Origin: an uncultured Bacteriovorax sp.
GTDB lineage: Bacteria; Bdellovibrionota; Bacteriovoracia; Bacteriovoracales; Bacteriovoracaceae
Length of the DNA: 21,471 bases
NCBI GenBank assembly: GCA_946482295.1
Contig: CAMLRB010000036.1
Span: 1 to 21,471 of the forward strand
Direction: 5' to 3'
The position numbers and the translations under genes are program-made. Positions 8,692 to 15,935 of the stretch are shown here, piece after piece. Each line of letters opens with the position of its first letter. Positions within the stretch are counted from its first letter, which is position 1. Under the pieces are notes generated by a model. It was not told where the DNA came from. It made no database searches and saw nothing but the letters and a program-made list of their open reading frames with translations.

Positions 8692-10908
8692 CTATTTTGA
8701 CTTATGGGTATAAGAACCGTCCCAATTTGGTGGAGGTGGAACTTCCATAAAGTCTTCGCACATGTGCAGCATACGCGCAAAGCTCGGATCTGTTGGAAAT
8801 TTCGAAAGAAGTCCCTTGAAAATCTCGGCCGCAGCATGGAACTTCTGTTCCAAGTAAAAACTAAAGGCCAATTCATATTCGGCCAGACTTTCAGTTTCGT
8901 TGATGAGGGGATGACTCGGATGAAGAACTTCGTAAATTGTAACAGCGTTTTCTTTACCCTTAACCTTAACTTTATCAAGTGTTCTAAAAACAAATTCTTT
9001 TTGTAGATCAGCAGGAATTGCATTTTTTGTATATTCAGAAATGTTTAATTGGACACCGTAGTACTTACACAGTGATTCTAAACGTGCTCCAAGGTTCATA
9101 TTATCACCCAGGGCCGTGTAAGAAAAAATTTGATTCGAGCCCATGTTTCCTACTGAACACTCACCAGTGTTAAGACCGATACCATGCTTGAATTGAGGGA
9201 ACCCTTCTCGAGCAAATTCTTCGTTAATAGGAGGAAGTCTTTCAATCATCTGTATGGCCCCTTTAACGGCCCAATAAGGGTGATTTTCAAGATCAACAGG
9301 AGCACCCCAATAGGCAACCATAGCGTCTCCGATATATTTATCGAGCGTTCCTTTGTGCTCAAAGAGAGTATCGGTCATCATTGTCATATACTTGTTCAAG
9401 CAAAGAGTGAGTTGTTCCGGAGTCAGTTTTTCTGAAATGCTAGTGAAGTCACGAACATCAGAAAAGAACACTGTGATATTTTTCTTTTCACCACCGAGAC
9501 GAACTTTCTCTGGGTTTTTAAGGAGGTCGTTAACAATGGAAGGAGCAAGATATCGTGAGAAAGTACCTTTAATTTTTTTCTTTTCTTTATTTGATTGGTA
9601 GAAGTGAAGGAACGTTGACCATGAGTAACAGTTTAAAACTGCAAAGAGACAGAAGAAGAGTCGATTGTTATAACCTTGAGGGATGAAGTAATAAGTATCA
9701 AGAGCGAAGAGACCGGCCACGATTGTAAGGACGCTGACGAAATCTAGTACGGCGTTTCCAAAAAGCATAACGATAATGATGAGAGCACAACCTATTCCCA
9801 TCATCGCCCATGACATTTGAGCTGATGCGTTCTCGGAAACAAAATATTTTCCTTCGAGCAACATATGAACCATGTTCATGTGAAATACAATTCCAGGAAG
9901 GATTGGATCAACAGGTGTATTTCTTAAATCGTTGGCACCGAAAGCTGTTGAGCCTACAAAAACAAGTTTGTCTTTGAAGATTTTTTTCATTTCAGGATCA
10001 TCAGGGCTTGATTTAAAAATATTGTAGATACTCACTTGAGGAAAATGGTCGAGTCCACCCAGCCAGCGAACTTTAGCTTCTCCATTATAATTTACATAGA
10101 GCTTTCCTTTTTCAGTTTGAAGATAACTCTCTCCGGGATTAGAGACAACTTTGGTTTTTTTACCAGTGAATTTCTCATAAGCTAGGAGTGAGAACGAAGG
10201 AAAATAAAGTGATCCTACGTTTGTGACAACTGGATAGTGACGAAAAACGCCATCAACATCTGCTTGGGCTTCAATGTGAGCTAGTCCAGTTTCTGTGTTT
10301 GTTAAAACTTCAACAGGAAATACTTTCTTTTCAATGATATGTTCTCGTAAATCGCTTCCTGCATTGATGGTCGCATCCATCATGTAGTTCATCATGAGTT
10401 GATCAGGCGGCTCTTTAAAGAATTTCTCCTCGTCGACAGTATCGTCTTCTTTTCTTGCAACAGAGTAGGGAAGAATGATTTTTTTTTCAGGATTTGATTC
10501 AAATTCCTTTATGGTGTTGGCAAATTGAATATCAGGAGACTCTGCATTACAAGCGATTTCAGGCTCTGAAAAGAAAACGTCGAAGGCCACTACTTTTGCA
10601 CCAAATCCATTTAAGCGATTTATGAGTTCGATGTGTTTTGTACGGCTCCAAGGCCACCGCCCTAGTTTATTTAACGATTCATCGTCTATAGCTGCGAGAA
10701 CAAGTCGATCATCCTTCTTATCTCGAGGGATCGTGAACTTCATTCTCATATCGTAGAAACGATCTTCGAAAAAAGAAGCATAGTTATAAATGAAATTACT
10801 GTCGCCGTATAAGTCGAATTCTCTTGAACTTGTGGAAAGAAAAATACTAAAGGCACTAAAGGCAATGATAACAAATACACCGACGTATTGAAAAATCCTA
10901 AAGAGCAT
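8692..10908 (-). CDS. CHASE2-domain class III adenylate/guanylate cyclase
   Basis: A 738-residue inner-membrane receptor making a cyclic nucleotide, most likely cAMP. Order: N-terminal membrane helix (about 5-25), periplasmic CHASE2 sensor (about 30-355, with the DDESLNKLGRWPWSR and AFDVFFSEPE segments), three membrane helices (about 363-437), a catalytic class III domain (about 475-650), then a short helical tail. Metal-binding aspartates are D484 (FFSDVRDF) and D528 (KYIGDAM). K524, and T598 where many cAMP-forming enzymes have Asp or Thr, bear on base choice. N605 and R609 (NMNLGAR) are the transition-state residues, so it should be active as a homodimer. The start has AGGGAG overlapping the stop of the TPR-barrel gene 11 bases upstream, pointing to coupled translation. 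The ligand sensed is unknown. Confidence 0.92.
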   Translation of the reverse strand: MLFRIFQYVGVFVIIAFSAFSIFLSTSSREFDLYGDSNFIYNYASFFEDRFYDMRMKFTIPRDKKDDRLVLAAIDDESLNKLGRWPWSRTKHIELINRLNGFGAKVVAFDVFFSEPEIACNAESPDIQFANTIKEFESNPEKKIILPYSVARKEDDTVDEEKFFKEPPDQLMMNYMMDATINAGSDLREHIIEKKVFPVEVLTNTETGLAHIEAQADVDGVFRHYPVVTNVGSLYFPSFSLLAYEKFTGKKTKVVSNPGESYLQTEKGKLYVNYNGEAKVRWLGGLDHFPQVSIYNIFKSSPDDPEMKKIFKDKLVFVGSTAFGANDLRNTPVDPILPGIVFHMNMVHMLLEGKYFVSENASAQMSWAMMGIGCALIIIVMLFGNAVLDFVSVLTIVAGLFALDTYYFIPQGYNNRLFFCLFAVLNCYSWSTFLHFYQSNKEKKKIKGTFSRYLAPSIVNDLLKNPEKVRLGGEKKNITVFFSDVRDFTSISEKLTPEQLTLCLNKYMTMMTDTLFEHKGTLDKYIGDAMVAYWGAPVDLENHPYWAVKGAIQMIERLPPINEEFAREGFPQFKHGIGLNTGECSVGNMGSNQIFSYTALGDNMNLGARLESLCKYYGVQLNISEYTKNAIPADLQKEFVFRTLDKVKVKGKENAVTIYEVLHPSHPLINETESLAEYELAFSFYLEQKFHAAAEIFKGLLSKFPTDPSFARMLHMCEDFMEVPPPPNWDGSYTHKSK

Positions 10909-10919
10909 GTTTCTCTCCC

Positions 10920-12512
10920 TTAAAAACTAAAGCGAAGTTCTGTTGTAAAAACGCTCTTAGAATAATCGTAAGAAGAATCGTTAGAACTATTTTTTGTGAA
11001 ATCGTAATTGAAGCCCATTTTCCAATTTTTATTAAGCTCTTTTGAAAGATCAATTGAAGGGTTAAGTGTTTTTTCTGTGCCGCGAGTTGCTTTTTGAGCT
11101 TTTGTATCAGTGATTGTAAGCGCAAAGGCCACATCAAGTGTCCAAGTTGGAAAGATTTCTGGAATAAGATAATCAACTCGGGATAGAAACGTATTTGTAT
11201 TGGTTGTTGAATTATTGAAGTTGTCGATGAAGCTTGCATCGAACATAAAGATCACAAGATGCTGAATGGGAAGAAAGATTGTTTGATCAAAAGCGAATGA
11301 AGTCGTTTTGTTGCTGATGGCAGTATTTTCGCCTTTATAATCTTTTCTTTTGAGTTTAAAAGTTGAGTCGCCAAAATTAAAATATGAAAACGATTCACCT
11401 ACCGTGAATGTCACAGCGTTAGAGTAAATGTCACGGCTTCGTCTTAATTGCCAATCTTTATAAGTTCGTGAGTAATCTACATCAAAAATAAAACTCGCAG
11501 GTTTCTCTATGAGGTTGTGCTCATATTTATTTTTCAATGCTAAATTGAGGACAGTTGAATCGTTTGTGTAAACTTCAGGTGAGCTCTGATCGCTATGTTG
11601 AATGTAAGTAAGGCGAGCTTCTGGAGAAACAATATATCTTTTTTTAAAAGAGAAATCATTTTTGAGATAAGCTTCACTTTCAAAGATATAAGATTCTTTT
11701 CGTGATTGAGTAATATTATTTTCTTCGCTGACGTTTGAGATATTGTCATCGAACTTCATTTTTTGAAAAACGTATCCCGAAAGTCTTTTTGGATTTAATC
11801 TTCTTCCATTCGCCATTTGATCTGGATCTAAAGCAAACTCTTGCATCAATTCATTAAGTCTATTAGTAATATCATACGCAACAGGGGTGCTTAGATCTAC
11901 TTTTTGCGCAGTTCTCATCATTGGGAGAATAAAGCGCTCAACACGTCTGGTAAGATCTTCAGGGGATGGAGATTTTTCACGGGCAATAGAAAGAAGAGTT
12001 TCTGCTAGTTGAAATTGTGCAATTTGCTTCATTTTCAAATCGGTTTCTTTTTCTTTCAAGACGAGAAGGTAATATTCGCGAGATATATCGAACTCCTCGA
12101 GGATTTGAGAAATGTGGGCGATGTAATAGAGTGAAGCCGGTTTGTTATAAGATATTTCTGCAGAAGTTTTAAAGGCCGTACGAGCTTTTTTTAATTCGTT
12201 GGCCGCATAAAGTGCCTGGCCATATTCATAATATAAATCTTTGCTTGTATTTTTTTCGTTAATGGCGTTTTCAAAAGCGGCGATGGCCTTATCGTATTCT
12301 TGCATGCGTGCGTAAGTCAGTCCGAGAAGGTATGAACGTGATTCAGAGTTATTTGTAGTATTTAATTTTTCCAGTATGGATGCAGCAGCTGGATAATTAC
12401 CTTGTTTAAAGTTGATGTAGAACTCTTCAAGACCTGCACCATAAACAGGAGCGATCGATAATAGAGTACTGGTTATGAGTGCGCACAGATTTGCTTTTTG
12501 CTTAGCAATCAT
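10920..12512 (-). CDS. TPR-repeat outer-membrane beta-barrel protein
   Basis: A 530-residue exported protein. A signal peptide (about 1-25, ending PVYGA) is followed by tetratricopeptide-like helical repeats (about 28-180; the clearest unit is around YLLGLTYARMQEYDKAIAAF) and then a C-terminal half (about 244-530) of alternating strands rich in aromatic residues and Asn/Ser that ends in RFSF. A terminal Phe after beta strands is the usual outer-membrane assembly signal. The TPR part would face the periplasm and bind a partner. It sits between a FecR-domain secreted protein and a CHASE2 cyclase on the same strand, 11 bases from the cyclase, so a role in passing signals or ligands to that sensor is a reasonable inference. 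I do not know a named family for the barrel. Confidence 0.8.
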   Translation of the reverse strand: MIAKQKANLCALITSTLLSIAPVYGAGLEEFYINFKQGNYPAAASILEKLNTTNNSESRSYLLGLTYARMQEYDKAIAAFENAINEKNTSKDLYYEYGQALYAANELKKARTAFKTSAEISYNKPASLYYIAHISQILEEFDISREYYLLVLKEKETDLKMKQIAQFQLAETLLSIAREKSPSPEDLTRRVERFILPMMRTAQKVDLSTPVAYDITNRLNELMQEFALDPDQMANGRRLNPKRLSGYVFQKMKFDDNISNVSEENNITQSRKESYIFESEAYLKNDFSFKKRYIVSPEARLTYIQHSDQSSPEVYTNDSTVLNLALKNKYEHNLIEKPASFIFDVDYSRTYKDWQLRRSRDIYSNAVTFTVGESFSYFNFGDSTFKLKRKDYKGENTAISNKTTSFAFDQTIFLPIQHLVIFMFDASFIDNFNNSTTNTNTFLSRVDYLIPEIFPTWTLDVAFALTITDTKAQKATRGTEKTLNPSIDLSKELNKNWKMGFNYDFTKNSSNDSSYDYSKSVFTTELRFSF

Positions 12513-12530
12513 TTGTTACTTCCCTATAAC

Positions 12531-12556
12531 AAAAAAGGCACCCAAAATGGGTGCCT
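12531..12556 (-). terminator. terminator/attenuator hairpin before the TPR-barrel gene
   Basis: On the minus strand an eight-pair GC-rich stem (arms 12556-12549 and 12543-12536, loop of five) is followed by six T (12536-12531, the first in the stem). It lies 40 bases after the fecR-like stop and only 18 bases before the TPR-barrel ATG, leaving room only for AGGGA, the ribosome binding site. A TATAAT (12584-12579) lies upstream of the hairpin, so it could be a leader attenuator instead of a plain terminator. Confidence 0.85.
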
Positions 12557-12596
12557 CTAAATATGTCTTCTTGAAATTATTATAAAGGGAAACTAG

Positions 12597-14210
12597 TTAA
12601 GGTGCATTGAAAATAAATTTTACTTTTGATGTTGGATTGTTGGTCCCCAAATCCGTAGCGGTATTTCTGACCGTTTCGGTCTTCTTCAAGACTTCTGTTG
12701 CTAAATTCTGAAGTGTTGTTGGATTCATCATTGGTGGTGGGGGTAGTGGAGGTGCAATTGGTGAAGCCGCAAATTTAGTCGCAAAGTTCGCCATCTCCGG
12801 ACGGGCATCGTAGATTTTTGGTAATTCAAGTTTTACAGTTGGAGCTGCTCCGAGACTTGCTGGTGCTCGGCCTTCTCCTTCACCCTTAGGAGCACCCTTT
12901 CCTTCACCTTTGGAATCTGCAGTAGAAGCTGTTTTTTCTTCACTCTTGATATCTTCTTTAGATTCCCCTTTGGACTCACTAGGTGCTTCAGATTTAGCAT
13001 CAGACTTTTCATCCGATTTTCCATCTTCCTTTTCATTTTCCTTTTCTTCTTTTTTATTTTCTTCTTTTTTGCTTTCTTCCGAATTATCACTCTCAGAAAC
13101 GGCCTGAGCTTTTTGGTAAGCTTCAGCATCTACCAGGACGAATTTTCCATCATGTCCTAATGCAAGACCTTCAGGTGCTTTATATTCACCAGTAACTTTA
13201 TCAATTTTGCCGTAGGTTTCAGGCACTACGTAAGTGTTCGTGTTAGCATCGTAGACTGCATTTATTGGAGGTGGAATAATATTAACTGTATTCAAATCAA
13301 TAATACTTCCAGCTGGCATTTTGTACTCACCAGTTTTGTCGTTAAAGTATCCATTAGGGTTTGAGGTATCAACTTCAATCGATTTTTTTGCAAGTTCAGT
13401 AGCTGCGATTGGAGAAATCTTTTTTAATTCAGCAGCAAGTTCTGGTGAAGCATTCGAAAAAGCAGCACCATCCGCTCCAGGAGGAATGGGGTTTTTGTAC
13501 TGTTTTTTATCTTCGGCCGATCCTTCTTTAACACCTGTTTCATTTGCTTCGAGGGCCTGAATTTGTTTGAGTCCTAATTTCGTTGGGAGCATGGCCCTTG
13601 CGGCAACGTTTAAGTTAACTGCAGAAATTTGTCCGTGTTCAACGAGAACAGCTTTGTCAGAAGAAACTGTGCGCTCGAGAGCTGAGCGGTCAACGACAGG
13701 AGCATTTTTTTCAATACTCGCCATGGCGACTTTACCTTCATAGGTAATGAGAGATGTATTGTGGTTTTCTGGATTGAAGTTAACTTGGAAATCAGTTCCA
13801 CGAATACCCATCGCGGCCGTCTTTGTTTTGATATAAAGTTTACTTTTACTCTTATCATCCATTTCCATGTAATCTTTTGTAACTTGTGATCTAATCTGTC
13901 CTTTTACAAGAGTGATAATCCCGGCTTCTTTTTTTGGAAAAGAGTTGATGACCATCTGAGAATTAGGGCCCAGAACCATTGTTGATTTATCGATGAAAAG
14001 TAATTTGGCAAAACTTTTTTCAGCTGTTTGAAGGACGGCACCTTCTGGAAGTGATTGATCGGCAGTAACGTCGATGACTTCTCCAGTTGTAAGTTTGGCC
14101 TTAACCAATCCTTTCATGAGAACGACCTTCGCAACTTTCTCGTTCGCAGAGGCCATTTGTACGCTCAAACTGGCGAGTAAGAATAAGGTAGAGGCAGCTT
14201 TTAAATTCAT
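12597..14210 (-). CDS. secreted FecR-domain protein with long charged and Pro-rich tail
   Basis: A 537-residue exported protein. After a signal peptide (1-22, ending MASA) comes a FecR domain (about 46-170) with its signature TKTAAMGIRGTDFQV (129-143). FecR domains bind other proteins and are best known from outer-membrane-to-sigma-factor signalling; here there is no membrane helix, so the protein is periplasmic or surface-bound. The middle (290-350) has short repeats built on TGEYKxPxG. Residues 372-450 are an acidic/lysine/serine low-complexity linker, and 482-497 are Pro-rich, as in segments that cross the cell wall. The start has AAAGGA six bases upstream. It heads the cluster with the TPR-barrel and CHASE2-cyclase genes, probably acting with them at the envelope. 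Ligand unknown. Confidence 0.85.
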   Translation of the reverse strand: MNLKAASTLFLLASLSVQMASANEKVAKVVLMKGLVKAKLTTGEVIDVTADQSLPEGAVLQTAEKSFAKLLFIDKSTMVLGPNSQMVINSFPKKEAGIITLVKGQIRSQVTKDYMEMDDKSKSKLYIKTKTAAMGIRGTDFQVNFNPENHNTSLITYEGKVAMASIEKNAPVVDRSALERTVSSDKAVLVEHGQISAVNLNVAARAMLPTKLGLKQIQALEANETGVKEGSAEDKKQYKNPIPPGADGAAFSNASPELAAELKKISPIAATELAKKSIEVDTSNPNGYFNDKTGEYKMPAGSIIDLNTVNIIPPPINAVYDANTNTYVVPETYGKIDKVTGEYKAPEGLALGHDGKFVLVDAEAYQKAQAVSESDNSEESKKEENKKEEKENEKEDGKSDEKSDAKSEAPSESKGESKEDIKSEEKTASTADSKGEGKGAPKGEGEGRAPASLGAAPTVKLELPKIYDARPEMANFATKFAASPIAPPLPPPPMMNPTTLQNLATEVLKKTETVRNTATDLGTNNPTSKVKFIFNAP

Positions 14211-14219
14211 AAAAAAAGT

Positions 14220-14231
14220 CCTTTATAAAGG
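14220..14231 (-). promoter_or_regulatory. palindrome covering the FecR-gene ribosome binding site
   Basis: The perfect 12-base palindrome CCTTTATAAAGG includes the AAAGG of the ribosome binding site nine bases before the ATG. In RNA it could fold with four pairs and a four-base loop, or in DNA serve as an operator. Its half, CCTTTATA on the minus strand, recurs at 12588-12581 and 14349-14342. Confidence 0.35.
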
Positions 14232-14255
14232 CCGTATTTCACTATCTCTTCGATA

Positions 14256-14261
14256 ATTATA
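14256..14261 (-). promoter_or_regulatory. -10 element for the FecR-domain gene
   Basis: A perfect TATAAT on the minus strand (14261-14256) lies 45 bases before the ATG. No good -35 is present at 16-18 bases upstream, so it would need an activator or be a weak promoter. Confidence 0.4.
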
Positions 14262-14313
14262 CGAGAGTTCTTTAGAGGACTTTTATTGATTCTTAAAGGG
14301 CTGAATTTGTAGG

Positions 14314-14338
14314 AAAAAAACAGGGCCAAATTACGGCC
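14314..14338 (-). terminator. weak intrinsic terminator after the beta-barrel gene
   Basis: GGCC arms at 14338-14335 and 14327-14324 with a seven-base loop are followed two to three bases later by a run of seven T (14320-14314) on the minus strand, about 50 bases after the stop codon. The stem is short, so confidence is limited. Confidence 0.45.
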
Positions 14339-14389
14339 TCATATAAAGGTGACCAAAATAGTTGGATGAGTTTGGCCAAAGCTTTGATT

Positions 14390-15142
14390 CTAGAAAAGGG
14401 TAATACCTAAGCGAACAATGAAATAGTGGCCTGAAAATTTACGTGAGTTTTTTTCACTCAATGTAATGACATCTGTGTTGTTTGTGGCATCGTTGACTGA
14501 AACTTTATAGGAATTCATGTAACTGTAGCCAATTTCCAAATATGTCGGATGGTCAGTTTTAAAGGGGGTGATTTCTTCTACCCCAATAAAAACATTCCCC
14601 CCATAGTTTTCAAAACTCACACGATTTTTGTTGTTGAATCCTGATCCTATTTTCACATCACTGAATACAAATGTTTGTAGCGACCAGTTTGGCCCGAATC
14701 CGAAGTAAGGAGTGGCCTTGTTAAAAAGGGCCCATGGTGAGTAATATTTAAAAGCAGGTCCTAAATTCACAACTCTAAAATGACCTGAACCTCTTATACT
14801 TCTTCCATCAGAAGAAAAGGTGAGATCTTCTATGCTCCCAAAATAAACATCAGAGCCAAAACCAAGTTCAATTTGCGTCCAACGATATCCAACAGAAGTT
14901 GTGAAACCATATCCAGGAGTTTTTGTTTCATCAAAATCATCATCACCATCGCCGTCTTCATCCAATTCTGAATTATCGATTAAACTTCCAGTTTTGAAGA
15001 AGACACTTAAAAAAGAAATTCCAGCTCTTAAAACAAGATTATTTTCTCTCGTATCATTGAGATGTGTGAGGTGTTGTTGATCTTGCGCTTGTAACGAAGT
15101 CGTGAAAAGCAGGAGACTGAAGAGGAGAATTAAATTTTTCAT
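14390..15142 (-). CDS. outer-membrane beta-barrel protein with EF-hand-like Asp loop
   Basis: A 250-residue exported protein with a signal peptide (1-19, ending SLQA). The rest alternates polar and hydrophobic residues in strands rich in Gly and aromatics (for example YGFTTSVGYRWTQIELGFG) and ends ITLF, as outer-membrane barrels do; about eight strands are plausible. Between the first strands lies DEDGDGDDDFDE (61-72), which fits the calcium-binding pattern Asp at 1, 3 and 5, Gly at 6, Asp at 9 and Glu at 12, and also resembles thrombospondin type 3 loops. Its ATG follows the stop of the DUF3943 gene with no base between (TAAATG), so the two form an operon. The family and function are not recognised. 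Confidence 0.75.
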   Translation of the reverse strand: MKNLILLFSLLLFTTSLQAQDQQHLTHLNDTRENNLVLRAGISFLSVFFKTGSLIDNSELDEDGDGDDDFDETKTPGYGFTTSVGYRWTQIELGFGSDVYFGSIEDLTFSSDGRSIRGSGHFRVVNLGPAFKYYSPWALFNKATPYFGFGPNWSLQTFVFSDVKIGSGFNNKNRVSFENYGGNVFIGVEEITPFKTDHPTYLEIGYSYMNSYKVSVNDATNNTDVITLSEKNSRKFSGHYFIVRLGITLF

Positions 15143-15841
15143 TTAAAAATTGACCTCAAATTTCAGCATGGCCCCCTTATCCTCAGGTTCCAGAGATGGG
15201 ATGATCAGAGTTCTTCCCTCATAGAATGGAAATAGTGTGGCCGGATTTATGAGATGACCAACAATTTTTCCAAATGTTGTTCCGCTATTCAAGCAATACA
15301 TTGATAGGTTTTCAATTCCTAAACCAATGACCGTTCCAAGAACAGGTGTTTGATAAAGATCTTGGACACTAGCTGGCTCAGTAAAAATTTCAACTGTAAA
15401 TTCAAAGAGAGCAGAGGTCACGAATGTCATTCCAAAAGAAGATATGCGTGTGTACCCATTCGCTCGATAGAGGAGATAAAGTTGTGATCCTGTTAAGGGA
15501 TGAACAAAAAAATTCCAGAAAGGTTCATCTTTATCAAAGACGACTTTTCCAAAATTTTTTTTATAATCGCGCCACCCACCAGCACCGTTAAAAACTTTTG
15601 GTTGAACGAGTGGATAAAAGACCCACGCTAATCCGTAGAGAGCTCCTACATTTTTCACATTATCAAGAGTGCTATGATCTGTTTCAATATATTTATACTC
15701 GTACAAACGAGCAGATTTTTTTGTGACAGGATCAATAATGAAATCTTCGTTGAGAATGTCATCATGGCCGCTGCTATTCGTTGCGAACACAACAGTGATG
15801 CTGAAAAAAAAGGCGATTCCAAAAGCGACAAACTTTAACAT
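15143..15841 (-). CDS. DUF3943-type envelope protein
   Basis: A 232-residue protein with an N-terminal signal peptide (about 1-20, ending VVFA). The core resembles DUF3943: HPLTGSQLY (114-122), an aromatic-rich FGMTFVTSALFEFTVE helix (136-151) and EPASVQDLYQTPVLG (155-169). This is the HPxxG ... E(F/Y) ... PSxQDL ... TPxxG pattern of that family, whose function is unknown. Hydrophobic segments suggest membrane association; it ends in VNF, which could suit an outer-membrane protein. It is the first gene of a two-gene operon with the beta-barrel gene. No clear Shine-Dalgarno precedes the ATG. It is divergent from hemF across a 94-base gap. Confidence 0.7.
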   Translation of the reverse strand: MLKFVAFGIAFFFSITVVFATNSSGHDDILNEDFIIDPVTKKSARLYEYKYIETDHSTLDNVKNVGALYGLAWVFYPLVQPKVFNGAGGWRDYKKNFGKVVFDKDEPFWNFFVHPLTGSQLYLLYRANGYTRISSFGMTFVTSALFEFTVEIFTEPASVQDLYQTPVLGTVIGLGIENLSMYCLNSGTTFGKIVGHLINPATLFPFYEGRTLIIPSLEPEDKGAMLKFEVNF

Positions 15842-15870
15842 ACGTGGTATTCAAACCATTAGTAATTGCG

Positions 15871-15899
15871 TTGATTAGTGCCCTCTTTATTAACATAAG
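15871..15899 (+). promoter_or_regulatory. candidate promoter for hemF
   Basis: TTGATT, a 17-base spacer and CATAAG (15894-15899) make a moderate sigma-70 match in the 94-base gap before hemF, about 36 bases upstream of the ATG. Each hexamer matches the consensus at four of six places. Confidence 0.3.
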
Positions 15900-15935
15900 C
15901 TGGCCCTATTTGAAACAACGAATAAGGAATTTACT

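Noticed and set aside
8704..9601. Plus-strand open frames opposite the cyclase C-terminus
   Set aside because: No ribosome binding sites, no domain, and they lie inside a well-conserved cyclase domain on the other strand.
10898..11239. Minus-strand frame overlapping the end of the TPR-barrel gene and the cyclase start
   Set aside because: A shadow of the barrel coding sequence in another frame; no start signal or recognisable product.
12910..13107. Plus-strand Ser/Phe-rich open frame
   Set aside because: Mirror image of the Glu/Lys/Ser low-complexity linker of the FecR protein; composition artefact with no ribosome binding site.
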